A stretch of DNA of 64,000 nucleotides from Megascapheus bottae. Its lineage: Eukaryota > Chordata > Mammalia > Rodentia > Geomyidae. The notes under the pieces were generated by a model that worked only from the letters and a program-made list of their open reading frames with translations, searched no databases and was not told the origin of the DNA. Within the stretch, counting starts at the first letter, position 1. Every line of letters starts with the position of its first letter. The position numbers and the translations under genes are program-made. This document shows, one piece after another, positions 23,166 to 35,424 of the stretch. The DNA is taken from contig JANJXV010000016.1 of NCBI GenBank assembly GCA_024803745.1, positions 39,785,001-39,849,000 on the forward strand, written 5' to 3'.

Positions 23166-23392
23166 TGGCTCAGTGGCAGTGGCTGGTGCCTGGAAACCCA
23201 GCTACTCAAGAGGCTGAGATCTGAGGGTCGCAGTTCAAAGCCAGCCCAGACAGAAAAGCCCCTGTGACAGTCTTATCTCCAACTAACGACTCATAAACCA
23301 AAAGCGGTGCTGTGGCTTAAGGGGTAGAGCATTAGTCTTGAGCACAAAGAGGCACAGGGTCAGTGCCTAGACCCTGAGAAGGGACGGCTGAG
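23166..23392 (+). mobile_element. Chimeric SINE in sense orientation (7SL-like head + Geo tail)
   Basis: Best sense-strand example of this type. The head reads cagtggctggtgcctg, cccagctactcaagaggctg and cagttcaaagccagcc, close to the 5' domain of 7SL RNA and B1. A linker with cttatctccaactaac follows. Then comes the Geo monomer: gtgctgtggcttaaggggta, gagcattagtcttgagcaca and a tgcctagaccctgag block. It lacks an A tail and a visible target-site duplication. Confidence 0.88.
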
Positions 23393-24425
23393 ACCACTGT
23401 CTCTTCATGTATTTAGTGACTCATTCGTTTCTGCATTTTAGATAAGCAAATTTTGTGAGAAGGGCTTGAGGCAGAGTTCTTGTTCTTAGTCTCTGCTCAC
23501 TGGAACTTCAGTTCTTCTCTGGACCTAAAGGCTTTGGGAAGTTCGCAGTCCATCCCTGAAGTGGACCAAGTACCAATAGCATGTCTATTTGTTGGGGGTC
23601 ATTTCAATGGAATCTAATTAGAAACAAAGAGCTATTTCCTTCCATTCGATCACAGTTCCAACCTTTTGCATTAGGGCAGAGAAGCCATAGAATGCATAGG
23701 TAGATGCTCTTAGGCTAGATTAATCCTCCTCTTACATGCACCCTTCATTATTTATTGAACTTAGAACAATAGAGTGCCTTACCAATCATTTACACTTCCA
23801 TGTTTTTGTATTGTTCCAGGAGTCTTGGCAATGACTGATAAGTAACACCTGCTGGAAGTATGGTACTTTGGTCTTGGAGCTTTTATAGAGAAGAGAAGGA
23901 AGTTCTGTGTATGAATTTTATTGAAGACGACAGCCTGTCAGAGATCAGGAGTGAGGAGTACGTAACCCATTTCAGCTTGACAATTTTTGCCCCCTCCAGA
24001 AGTATAAAAAATACATCACAGAAGTGTTTTTTGTTCATTGCTTTGCCTTTTGATCCTTTCTAGTCAAAGACTAATATTAAAGTACAGTTTTCTCGGTTGA
24101 GCTGGTATGAGATACATATATATATATTTAAATTGCATAATATAGAAAAAAGTGGGGGATGATGGTGGAAAAACAATGCATATCCAGACACATTGAAGAT
24201 AGGTCAAAAGAAACATCTGATGCTTCAGTCATCCAGATGGGCTTTGAGAAGGTATTTCATGATGAGATTCACAATCTCAGGAGAGAACGATGCCCAAGTA
24301 GAGATGCCTGCTAATCTATTAGGAGATTTCTTAACACTAATTCCCCAGAGTCAAAGATGAGTTTATAAAGGTTGTCATGTCTTTTACTCTTTTACTGGGA
24401 AACCATAAAACCTGTGTGGCTTGTG
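23393..24425. other. Non-coding, no gene seen
   Basis: No exon or repeat recognised. A 67-codon frame at 23860-24063 has no known domain. A short (TA)n occurs at 24114-24128. Confidence 0.5.
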
Positions 24426-24578
24426 CTTCATCACTTGAGAAACATCTCTGCTTGTGGCTTTCTGGTGTTTAACTGGAGACAGGAATCTCACTGATTTTCC
24501 TGTGGCTTTGAACTGTGATTCTCAAATCTCTGACCCCTGATTAACTTGGTTATAGGCATTAGCCACTGGCACACAGCT
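24426..24578 (-). mobile_element. Old SINE, Geo/7SL-like, 3' end lost
   Basis: Reads tttaactggagacaggaatc, then ctgtggctttgaactgtgat, tctcaaatctctgacccctg and ataggcattagccactggca. These are the reversed linker and head of the chimeric SINE. Most of the Geo part is lost or unrecognisable. Confidence 0.68.
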
Positions 24579-25787
24579 TGAAACATAATATTTTTATGTA
24601 GTCTTATAGGGGGAAAAAACCTTTGGTAACTAAATTGAAGTTACTTGTTAGTGATGGGAGAAAGGTAGGGAAAGTGAAGTGTAGTGAACCAAGAAGCTTT
24701 TGCTTAAGAAATAATATGTAAAATTTTCCTCTTGGCAACTCCTTGAACAAAAGTCTCAGTCTCTTAGCCCCCATGAAGTGTTCAGCAAGTCTTTGTAGAG
24801 ATGAAAGAATCTACTCTTCTTAAGTGTAGTTATGGGACCATTCAAGCTTGGAGGAAAAATAATTAAAACTTATTCAATCATTTGTGCTAGCCAGAACCAG
24901 GCTTCTCATGGAACATAAAAATGAATTCTATATGGAGTGAGAATAATAACGGGCTAAAATTTGTGAAGTGTTAAACCTATTTTAAAGACTTTTTAGAAAT
25001 TACCAAAATGAAGAAAATAAGAAATTAATAGTGAGTCTCTGTGGATTCCACCATTGAGCTTCGTTTTTTAAAGCACAGACACAGACATTTGAAATAGAAC
25101 TATTAAATGTAACCATATGGAGGGATTCCACGGAATCTATTTGGAACTTCAATTTTGACTGCATGTATAAGTTTGACTATAAATGACAAAATGGAGGAGT
25201 CCCTTGACATAGCTCAAAGCATGATTTCTAAATTATTGAAGACATTTAAAAAGTCACATTCCATAGCACCTTTGTGTAACAGAAACACCATGATTATATT
25301 TTTGAATTTTGTAATTTTTTTAGTGGCACTCATAAGTCTATGCTTTTATAAAATCTCCAAATAGACAGGGGTGAATGAAGTCAGAAGATCAGCCAGTCTT
25401 GTTAAAAAGCACATTCTTCCTCTTATAGAAGCACATCAAATAAAAACAGATTTGTTCTATGTTATTTATGACATTTTTCTTCCTTCTTGATCGTACCTGG
25501 CCAGGGAATTTTGAGTGCCTTTATCACCCTTTTTCTCCTGCTGTGTCTTCTTCATCTGTTCATGCAATCAAGTTCGTTTAAAATATTTCAATCCAACCTC
25601 ATTAAGTGTTTTATTTTATAATTTGCTAGATTTTATGCAAAAACTTGGGTATAACTATAGTGTTTGTGATCCAATTGTAATTTTCTTCTTCTCATGAAAT
25701 GACTTTGTGAGCCTTCAAAAGTCATTTTTATGAGCCTTCCTCAAAAATCTATCCCCTGCATGACAATCTCTATCAGATTAAAAATTT
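24579..25787. other. Non-coding, no gene seen
   Basis: AT-rich sequence. Frames of 60-69 codons at 25155-25364 and 25515-25697 show hydrophobic stretches but no known family, and I treat them as chance. Confidence 0.5.
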
Positions 25788-25797
25788 ACATTTGCAG

Positions 25798-25980
25798 CCA
25801 GGCACAGTGGCTCCAAGCACAAAAGGACCTGAGACTCTTATCTCTAATTAAAACGGAAGTGGGGCTTGGCTCAAGGGTTGGGTGGTAGCCTTGAGCTGAA
25901 GAGCTCAGGGATAGCACCCAGACCCAGAGTCCCAGAGTTCAAGCCCTATTACTCACTAAAAAAACAAAACAAAACAAAAA
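25798..25980 (+). mobile_element. Chimeric SINE with internal head deletion
   Basis: Starts ccaggcacagtggctccaag and jumps almost at once to gactcttatctctaattaaa, so most of the 7SL-like head is missing. The Geo monomer is nearly complete: ggcttggctcaagggttggg, tagccttgagctgaagagct, cagagttcaagccctatta. A (CAAAA)n tail ends it. Flanking 10-mers acatttgcag (25788-25797) and acattttcag (25981-25990) differ at one base and fit a target-site duplication. Confidence 0.88.
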
Positions 25981-25990
25981 ACATTTTCAG

Positions 25991-27743
25991 TTGAATACAA
26001 CATTTGAAATGCCTGAAGGGCATGGTGAAGTCCATGTTTTTTCTAATTGAATTCAACATCTGTGCTTTTTGTGCTATAAAGTTCATGCTAAGCATCTCCT
26101 CTGAAATGGGTTGGGGAGGACTTGATTCTCAGTCCTCAGCCTTAGAATCTTCTCTGAGTGACATTTGAATGTATTTTACTTCTGTGTTTATGACTTCCTC
26201 TGCACGAGTCTTTATTTTAGCTGAATCTTACAAATATTCTACTAAGTCATTGATGAGCTGTATCACAGGACTAGTCTTACGGCTTAAATAAAATTTGGGA
26301 TGCCCATAAGTCCAGGCTGACACTAATGAGAAGTCGTGAAATCTTTGAAGGGTGGGGCCAGGTGTCAGGCGCTTTGGTTTTGTGTGCGATATTTGTTAAA
26401 ATATGTATACAGATGACAAACGGGCATTAGAGCCTCCTCTTTCCTTCCCATTCACCTTGGCCCTCTCTTCTTTTTGCCTTCTCTCTTCTCATATATTTGA
26501 GCTGCTCATCTTATCTTCACTCTAGAATCTTGATTGTATTTCCCATTTCCCTTGATAAGTTTACTTTGCTCACTCTACTGTTGTTTAAACCAAAAATGTT
26601 CCTTTTAAGAGCAACCTGTCATTTGTATAGCACATCTTTCTGGGGCTCTATTAAATGTCTCTTTACCTGTGCTGCATTATCAAAATTCCTCCTGTGTGTG
26701 CTTCTTATTCATTTCATGAGACACTTCACCAAGTTCACTATTTATGAAGCACAAATAAGAGTCCTCTCTTGGTCTAGGTAATTTTCTAGCTTTTACCCCT
26801 TTCTCATTTTTTAGAGAAGCCTCTTAAAATATGGCTCATTTTTTGTTCTACATTTTGGTTGTCTCCAGTTAATATAATTTCATCCTATTATTTGATTTTC
26901 TCCTGCTCCTTATTTAACTAAAAGATGGCTTAATTCTTTGGACAATCAGGACATCACTAAGAGTAAACAAAAGCTAACAATAATTAGCTTAGTGTGGGAA
27001 AACCAGAAGTGCTGACATTCTTTTTAAATCTGCTTCAATAAATCTTTCCATCAGTTCTTCTTCAAATTGCTCTTGTGCAGGAAAGCATCTCTACCTTTCC
27101 AAAAAGACAATTATCAGAATAATGAATAATAAAGCTACTAATTAGCTGTGACTGGAGAATAGTAATGTCCACATTGTAACTCTCTACTGTTGGAAAAGGA
27201 TTAGTTTATTTGGCTAAAGATCACTTTACTTTTGGCTTTTCTTTGTTGTTTGGCCATTGTCTCTAAGCTGCATCTCCCTCACCTGACTTGCCCTGGAGCA
27301 CACAAGGAATCAGGCCTTGATTAACTTCATTTTCATTAACATTGATTTTTATATCATATTTCAAATGTCATGTTTAACAAACAAGTATTCAGGAAAGGAT
27401 TCTCTATATACAATCACTGGCACATAGATTTTAGAACAATTAAAATTAAGCTGAGGATTTATATGTCATAAGTACAATTATGTCTATAGAGTATAGAGCC
27501 CACCATAGATTTTATATCTATGTAGTTATATTTATATCTCCAAGATCATGTCCATAACCTCGAGTGCCCAAATGTTGAGTCATCGCTCTTGTACTATTTG
27601 GAACTAATATCTAATATCTACATATTAAGGATACCATGCACGTTATGCTCTTTTGGTCTTGACTTACCTCACTCAGTTGAGTTCTTTTGATAAAATGATT
27701 TGTGTCTAGTTTTCTTTTTTTCTTATTATATTAATAAAATGCA
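25991..27743. other. Non-coding, no gene seen
   Basis: No repeat or exon recognised. A 94-codon frame at 26497-26781 (plus) is Leu/Phe/Ser-rich without a recognisable family. Confidence 0.5.
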
Positions 27744-27762
27744 TCTCTCTCTCTCTCTCTCT

Positions 27763-27849
<87 letters not shown>
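27744..27849 (+). repeat. (CT)n microsatellite, 106 nt pure pyrimidine
   Basis: An unbroken pyrimidine strand, mostly CT with a few CTTTT and CCC variants near 27771-27779. Tracts of this kind can form triplex (H-DNA) structures in vitro. Confidence 0.97.
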
Positions 27850-27851
<2 letters not shown>

Positions 27852-30800
27852 TCCAGCAACAATTGCCTTGAATATGTAACATGTGAAAACATTTTCTGAA
27901 TTAGGCTATGTATGTGTATATGCACTGTTCCAAAAATTCTTGATATGAGCTCCCTCCTTCTGCTGAAGGAATGCACCAAGATTTGCTTATAATTCAAAAA
28001 TGAACTCTCATACAAATTATCATTTCGCTATTGAAAAACTTCATGCAAGAAAAAATAAAAAAGCTGTAGCAGGAACTTTCAGTTCCCTTGCTATGCAGAG
28101 TTAAACAAGAAGTTAAAATGGTCATCAGTTCACCTCACAGACTTTGACCCTGGTACCATTACCCCACTGAATGTTGAGCAGTTGAGTACAAAGGGAACTT
28201 CTAGACAGAAGGCAGTCTCCTTGGATCATAGTTTCCTTGCTCAACACAAATTTACGAGACCAAGGTTGAATTTTCACTTGTCTCGAGTTTTTTCCCTGTA
28301 TCTATCTCGTGTCTTCTAGGTCAGCTATGAAGCCATGTAGTCCTTTCAGTTATAACCCTAATTAGTGTGTTTTCACTGAAAAGCAAGATTGTTTCTTGGA
28401 TCCTGGAGAAGGATAACCTGGGAATGTGTTCTTAGCCCTTCTGCTAGATGTAGCTAAACAGCTACACTCAGGGTGGTAGGAATCGATGCTAATTTCTAAA
28501 TACCTCAAATTAAATAGCAGTATAAGAGTGAATACACAATCAGGAGAACAAATGTTGAGACCCTCCCTTTCCATTGCTTTCACACAAAGGTGACATATGA
28601 ATCAGCAGCCAAGCCAATCTTGTTGTATCTAATCATAGTATGAAGCACTGAGCTTAGGAAAACTTCCAGAGAAATGCACGGCGTTGCCAAACGAATCCTA
28701 ACTCTTAATATAAGCCACAAAATGATGTGAAAATTAGTAGTAAGTCTACAATATGTGACTGGCTTTGATTATAGGACAGTGTCTACTTAGTATGAAGACA
28801 TGGCTGCTTTAGGCCTCAGCTCAACCCTCCGGACACTAATAAACAAGGGGAAGATGATGAGGGCAGCAGCTTGTTTACAGCAGAGTAGAGCATTTGTGCT
28901 GTGAGGAAGTCCTGGAGCTAGTCTCATGAGAATAGCATCTTCAAGATGAAATAGATACTCTTGAAAGAAGAGACAGAGTGTCAGGGGCCATGGCAGTTGC
29001 TTTACCATCCACCCACTGCATCTTGAAGCCTTGTGTATCCTGTCCCCAGATGCATGAATCAGAGAGATGTGGGTGTTTGTCGGGAATGAGTGGTCACAGG
29101 AACTCACAGGCATGTGTGGTTTAGTGAACTTGGGGTGACGGGAATTTATTTTTACACTCCTTAAAGTCATTAGTAATGAACTGTTAGTGTCCTTTAGGGT
29201 GAATCCAGAAAAATTTCAAAGACATTTGGAATATTTCATTCGTGGCAATCTAAAAACCATTAGCCTATGAGTTTCCTTTTAGTTTGACACTTATTTTCCA
29301 TTGAAACCAGTAAGAGGAAAAAAAGACATAAAAGACATTTGTGGTTTTTCTGAATGGAAATGCCTCAGAAGAATGATGTCATTTATGGAAGAAAGTACTC
29401 TAAAACTGTGGAAAAGTCATAAAATACACGTTCCTTGGCTTTTTTTCCCTTTCCTTTCTTTCTATTTTTTAAAGTCCAGTCAGGAGAAGTAAGGTTATCC
29501 AAAATTTCTAAAACATTCAGTGACAAAGTCCTTTCATTCTTGGTGCATTTGAAAGTATTCTGTTCCATAAAATGATGCCTATCAGTATATAAGCTTCTGA
29601 GGTCTGTAAGCTTCTTTATATTTTTGCTGGTTCTCAGTCTTTCCTAGCCATGTGGATGCATTAGTGTCTTCATGTAATATTAAATATTTTCCCCCGCTGA
29701 CCTCTAATATATCTAGAAATAGGGTTCCTCTGTTAGGATAAGCATAATATAAACATTGTAAGTAAAATTGATACAGATTCCCAGGAGGGAAAGAAGTTTC
29801 ATTAGTAGACAGAAATGTGCAGGAGCTCATGACATAAGACTTTTAATGAAGGATGAATCAGAAAAATCATTTTCAGAGAGTTGTACTTTGAAGAAGTTCT
29901 TGGCAGCAGGAGAAACAGGGCGAATTCAGGAGAGCTGGGCATTGATACATGATTGCATAGCAATTTTCCTATTCAGCGTTTGAGGGGAAAAAGTTCTTGA
30001 ATACTGTGCATGAAACTTTTAATAGTTTTACTGCTCTTAATGACATGACTCTAATAATATCATAGGAACAGTTTCATATATCATACATTCTAGCTATAAC
30101 CATTCTAGCTATGTAAAAGGATATCAACAACTGCTTTAAGGTTCCACTTCTAAAAATTGGCAAGAGAAGTGAATTTAGGTGAATTTTTCAACATCAATGT
30201 AGTCAGCATGCATTAGTGCTTAGAAAAGTATTCCTGGCTTGTACTAGGGAACTACAGCCATGATGACTTAGTGAGGAGCAGGGACTTTGTTCTGACAACA
30301 CCTAAACTCAAGGTACTGATTCCCCTTCATTCCTTCATTTGAAATCAAAAGCAAAGCAAGGATGACACAAGAGTTTCCATTGCTTTCTACTTCCCTCATC
30401 TTGATTGCTAACAGACCATGAAAGAAGAATAGACAACACAGGACTAACACAAAGTGGAGATGCAACTACGATCAGGCTAAAAAGCCTACTATTATTTATA
30501 TATTTTTGTACAGTTCTGCTTTTACCTGATAGAAACTTTCTAAACAGTAATTATCATGTAGGCTTAGAAAATTAACTCTAATATGCCATTGAGTGTGTGT
30601 ATGTGGGTAAATCTTTTATACTTTCAGTAATTTCATGCCCTTAAATATGAAAAAATAACCATAAATATTGAGTCTCAAATGGCAAACTTGATTGACATCA
30701 TAGTAATAAACACAGAGCTTTTGGGTTATCTTAAATACTGTTTATTCAGTTAACTTTAGAGAATTAACTGATGTCACTTTGAGATATTGTCTAATTTAGC

Positions 30801-30993
30801 TTAAATAAAAGTCTGGCACTCAATATTATTTTCTGTAAGTATCAAAATGCAACTCATATTTAGTAGAGCCTTCTAGTCAAGAGAAAAATAGAAAGGTCTG
30901 ATATTATATTTCCCATAATTATAAGGTAAAACACATAAGTGTGGTGAATATATTTTGTGCTTGTATAGAGGTTGGATTTCAGCCTTTGAGCTC
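27850..30993. other. Non-coding, no gene seen
   Basis: About 3.1 kb without a recognised repeat or RNA gene. The minus frame 28787-29170 (127 codons) is among the longest here but shows no domain, signal peptide or repeat structure that I know. It is not supported as a gene. Confidence 0.45.
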
Positions 30994-31002
30994 TCACTTA
31001 GA

Positions 31003-31209
31003 CTTTTTTTTTTTTTTTTTTTTTGCCAATCCTGGGCTTAAGCTCAGGGCCTGAGCACTTTCCTTGGATTTTTCTCAAGGTTAGAGCTCTACCATTTGAG
31101 CCGCAGCACCACTTCCAGCTTTTTTCTAAGTATGGAGTACCAAGGAATTGAACCGGGTCTTCCTGCATGCTAGGCAAGCACTCTACCACTAGGCCAAACT
31201 CCCGGCCCC
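31003..31209 (-). mobile_element. IDL-Geo dimeric SINE
   Basis: T run (complement of the A tail), then the reversed Geo monomer (gccaatcctgggcttaagct, ctaccatttgagccgcagca). The reversed ID-like monomer follows (aggaattgaaccgggtcttc, ctaggcaagcactctaccac). The ID-like part keeps a good reversed B box. Flanking nonamers tcacttaga (30994-31002) and tcatttaga (31210-31218) fit a target-site duplication with one mismatch. Confidence 0.93.
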
Positions 31210-31231
31210 TCATTTAGATGTTTTGTTATGA

Positions 31232-31350
31232 CTGGAATTCTCCCACTTGAGTCTCACCTCAACCTCTGGCCCTTTGGGTCTCATGGGTTGGTGTGCCCAG
31301 GCTAGCTGTGAAACTTTGTCCTGAGACTGCAGCTTCCTGATTGGCCATCA
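31232..31350 (-). mobile_element. Remnant of a chimeric SINE head
   Basis: Between the two IDL-Geo copies the text gggtctcatgggttggtgtg, caggctagctgtgaaac and ttcctgattggcca resembles the reversed linker and head of the chimeric SINE, strongly diverged. It would be the oldest member of this three-SINE cluster. Confidence 0.45.
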
Positions 31351-31376
31351 ATACCCAGGCTGAATCCATTTTATTT

Positions 31377-31602
31377 ATTTGTTTATTTTATTTATTTATT
31401 CTTATTTTATATTTTTTGCCAGTCCTGGGCTTGAGCTCAGGGCCTGAGCACTGTCCTTGCATTTTCTCCAGGCTAGTGCTCTACCACTTGAGCCACAGCA
31501 CTACTTCCAACTATTTTCTATGTATGTGGTACTGAAGAATTGAACCCAGGACTTCGTGCATGCTAGGCAAGTACTCTAGCACTAGGCTAAACTCCTGGCC
31601 CC
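31377..31602 (-). mobile_element. IDL-Geo dimeric SINE with perfect TSD
   Basis: Same order as the copy at 31003-31209: a long (TTTA)n/T-rich complement of the tail, reversed Geo (ccagtcctgggcttgagctc, ctaccacttgagccacagca), then reversed ID-like monomer (gaattgaacccaggacttcg). It is bounded by a perfect 13-bp target-site duplication, atccattttattt, at 31364-31376 and 31603-31615. The two copies are independent insertions because their duplications differ. Confidence 0.95.
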
Positions 31603-32089
31603 ATCCATTTTATTTTTATGGACTCAAATACTTTCAGGTGTTTAAAGTATATTTATTTGTGTTCATTTTTATTATTTTTTTATTTTCACTGGACTATCAT
31701 TCCACCAAGCAGATAATTTCTGTTTTGATTCTAGTTATGAGTATTGTGCTTGAAACATGACCTGTGACCAATGGATTTGTTGAAGCAAAAGGCATGCAAA
31801 TAGAACACGAAAGTATCACAAATTCACAAATACACAAATTTCCACCCTCTGGAGAAATACATTTTCTGAACATCATTAATCAGTGAAATGTTGAAACTAT
31901 TAAGGTTTGCAAATATATGCTATCAAGTTTTGATTTCCTAGTAAAATGGAATGACTGAAAATAAAGAGGAAATAAATCCACTGTGAATGCGAGAGTCAGA
32001 GAAATGATTTCCTTAGCTATTTACATCTTAATCACAAGTTTGTGAATATGTGATATGGCAGAGAGACAAAAGATTTCCATTTCCATTTT

Positions 32090-32165
32090 ACTATTTTATT
32101 TTGTGGCACTTGGGTTGGACTCAAGGCCGTGTACTTGGGAGGCAGATGCAGTGCTACTTAACCTA
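32090..32165 (-). mobile_element. Old ID/Geo-like SINE fragment
   Basis: The text tggcacttgggttggactca, aggccgtgtac and gaggcagatgcagtgctac resembles the reversed end of rodent tRNA-derived SINEs. Short and diverged. Confidence 0.45.
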
Positions 32166-32229
32166 TATCCTAGACATAACAAGTAAGGTTTTAAGTGGAA
32201 TCAAGCTTGCAGATTGAGGTGCGGAAATC

Positions 32230-32420
32230 TTCCTAGATTTGACAGTGCAGACCTAATGTAATCTATAGTCCTTAAAGGAGAAGAGGCAAAACGTGGAGAG
32301 CTGGAACACAGGGATTCCGAGTTTGCAGATTTCATAGGAGTTTGGTCATCAGCCTTTGCTACTTCATGACAGTGAGGCAGGAGGCAGAAACTATCTTCCT
32401 GGGTGTGGAAATTCACAAGT
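32230..32420 (+). repeat. Possible old mammalian repeat (MaLR LTR or old L1)
   Basis: The order gacctaatgtaatctatagt, ccttaaaggagaagaggc, then a gtcatcagcctttgctactt block resembles a widespread mammalian repeat with 'cctaatctaatcac…ccttaaaag…' text. The match is by memory and loose. Confidence 0.35.
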
Positions 32421-33404
32421 GAGATTTCCAGTCCTAGAGGAAGACAGTTCTACATAGAGGAGTTACACAGAGGAGGCCTTTCAAAACAATTTACGTTTCA
32501 GAAGAGAAGAGAAAGAATCCATTCCGTTCATGAAATCAATTCTTTACTCCAAGACATACTGGGGTCTCCCGCCTAGATTGAGGGGGGAACATTGTGTTTT
32601 GGAGTCTGTTGATATTCTGAATTCTCCTCCTCAGGCAATGGACCAGTGGTGTCCCTGCTATCTCATGGAGTTGCCTCTGTTTACAAGCAAAATATCTTTT
32701 TACTTCCTACACATGAAGATGAGTGAAAACGAACATTAGATCTTCATGTGTCTAAACTGGTAGAAGTAACATTTCACAAGCCAGATGCAGAAAATAAGTG
32801 TACCTTTTTTTTTAAATATGTGAAATCTAAAATTGGAAACTAAAACAATATAGAAATATGATTGCGACTGTTAGGAAAGAGGAATAGAGACAAAGGTCAG
32901 AAAGGGTTATAAGAGAGGTTATGATGGGTTAATGAGTGAGGATGATCAAAGCAGGGTAGATACAGGGACAGAAGTCACCAGGAAGCCTAGGGTTTTTGTT
33001 TACTATTTTATTGCAGTATTAGTAGGTGACAAAAAGACCACATTTCAAAAATCTGCAGAAAGACTGGGGATCACACAGTTATATAATTGTACAACATGTG
33101 AACATTGCATAAACAAGTTCTTGATGCATTAGTCAGTAAGGTGAAATGAGAAGAACTAGTGAGAATATATGTACAATAATGTCAAAACTCCTGCTAGAAT
33201 TATTGGTTCATTCAAAGCTCAACTGTGTCATTAAAAATCCACCAAAATAGGCATTCCTTCAAAACTTGACCCTGGTGGTGAAATCCTCAGATAGTTTGTT
33301 TGGCAAGTGGAGATAGGAACAAAGAATCTGACTCAGGAATTATGTGGAACTAGAAGAGATAATTATTGAGTTTGAGTGCCAAAAAATGACAAGGTTGGCG
33401 GGAA
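32421..33404. other. Non-coding, no gene seen
   Basis: No recognised repeat or exon. Frames at 32530-32739 and 32932-33132 (66-69 codons) have no known domain. Confidence 0.5.
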
Positions 33405-33500
33405 TTCTGTCTCTGTCTATTACCACTGTGAGAAATTGGGCAAATTAATGAAACTCACTGAATTTTTCATAATGTGTGAAGTGGAGAAAATTTTGACTAA
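33405..33500 (+). mobile_element. MIR fossil
   Basis: The text attaccactgtgagaaattg, ggcaaattaatgaaactcac, tgaatttttcataatgtgtg and aagtggagaaa follows the MIR core ('actagctgtgtgaccttgggcaag… ctctgagcctcagtttcctcatctgtaaaatgg'). It is diverged but collinear over about 90 bp. Confidence 0.7.
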
Positions 33501-34849
33501 GGGTTATTCAACCAATGTTTATCGATCATCTAAACTGATTGAGATAGAGTAGATTATAGCACAAGGTTAGTGAAAAAATAAATGTATGAAACACTGCTAA
33601 ATGCACAAACACACTGGGCACAAATTAATATATACACTCTTAACCATAAGTTCTCTAATACCTCCCATAATACCGAATGATTTCCTGTTCAACTTGGTGC
33701 TTTCTATTCTTCAGTTATATTAAAAAGTGAAATGTGATGATAAAGAAAGGATGTGAGATTGGCATCCATACCCACATTCTTCAAATTTTCCACAATACAA
33801 TACTAATTTACAAAATTTTCAAATTAGGAAAGATTCTGCAAAATAAATAATTGTTCTAACAGAAGCATTTCTCTCAGTGAACATCTTTATATTCAATTAG
33901 ATAGATCTAGTAGGAAATCTAATAGATGTGACTTGTCCAAATGGGCACAATATGACAGAGAAAAGATGTCATGCTTGATTGGAAAGATTTAAAACTGGAA
34001 GTTTCTTGTCTGCGTAGGTTTATATTAAAGTTGATCCGATTTGCTGCGTTGATTTTAGAATATATACACATGTACCGAAGATTTGGAAGGAGTTTATTAA
34101 TTCATCTATTGTACTTTATTTAGACCCTAATAAACCAGCTAATCAGGATATATAGGAGGATATTCCAGGCAGAATTATTTTGGAACTTTCTGCAAGAAAT
34201 GCAGGCATGTAAAACAATAATTTCTAGATATCGACATATGCTAATGGGTAATTCTCCAGAGCATATGGAATTCATTGGCTGAGTTCAAAATAGTGTTCCT
34301 ATAATAGTAAAATTTCCAGAAGGTTCTTCAAGCAGAACTGGTACAGACACTGTTTTTTTTTAAAATAACAAATTTGAAATGACATTAATTCAAATAAGTG
34401 CATACTTTACAGTGGTACTGAAATACTTGATCTCTGTTATGCAATTTAAATACTGATGTTAATTTTAAAACATACCTTCTCTTCCTTTCTAATAGGTTAT
34501 GGGGTTTGCAAACATTTACACACAGAACCACTGATATGCTATGAAATCTTTTATTATCATGATTGTGGACATTGCTTTTTAATGTCAAATCGAAGAGTTT
34601 GTCCAAAAACAACTCCCCTGAGAACCCTTCTCTTGGACATATTTCAGCCAAGATCCTAGACAGAAGTCTAGTTATATGCATCTGATCCAACCAGACTTCC
34701 TGTGACAGAGCTTCAGGGCCCAGACAGGGATAGTGAATTCAGTTATTTGATTTTACATTTCTTGTATGTTTTCTTAATTTAAAAATTCACTGTATTCTTT
34801 ATTTTTCTTTATAATTTTGAATAAATAAATGTATATATATAATTTTTCC
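33501..34849. other. Non-coding, no gene seen
   Basis: AT-rich. At 34385-34690 both strands stay open (101 codons minus, 67 codons plus), with no recognisable family on either strand. No repeat is recognised. Confidence 0.45.
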
Positions 34850-35424
34850 CCAGTATTTCCATTTCCTTAAGTGACATAAGCCATAGCCAAAGAAACATGG
34901 GCTGCATGGTTTCCTTCATTTATGGGGACTAGAATGAGCCTATAATTCTATAAGTAAACAGACTGGATGATAATATATGTACATATGTACATATATACAT
35001 ACATACATACATCATTGGGACATGATGAATTATACAGGTCTCTAGGCATTCACACAGTGAGACTGAAGAAGAAAAGCATAGAATTAGATCATAAATACTG
35101 AATGCATATGACACTATAATATTTTTTTTCAAAATGAACTCCAAGAAATAGAAATAAGAGATGTTGTTGTTGTTACTGCTGCTGTTTTTGTTGTCTTTTT
35201 GTTTTATTTTTTTAGCTTCTCTATCTTTGGTAGGAGAAAGGAGGTACACAGAAAAGGTGGGACAAAGGGGACAGAATGCAGCCATGTACCCACTAGACAT
35301 TGTTAAACCTGAATGTGGGGGTAGTGGGAGGGAAAATGGAGAAACTGAGGAAAGAACAGTACTTATTATCTAACTTGTGTGCCTCTAACCCCTCTGTATA
35401 TCACCTCTACAATAACAATAATCA
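34850..35424 (+). mobile_element. Old L1 3' end (ORF2 terminus and 3' UTR)
   Basis: Begins with aagtgacataagccatagcc and ttcatttatggggactagaa, the typical end of ORF2 in older L1 subfamilies. A G-rich purine stretch (35318-35360) and an A-rich aacaataataatca-type end follow. An ATGT/ACAT simple repeat (34970-35012) lies inside it. The 3' UTR differs from that of the younger L1 copies here, so it belongs to another subfamily. Confidence 0.7.

Noticed and set aside
28787..29170. 127-codon minus frame
   Set aside because: No known domain or family, and no supporting signals.
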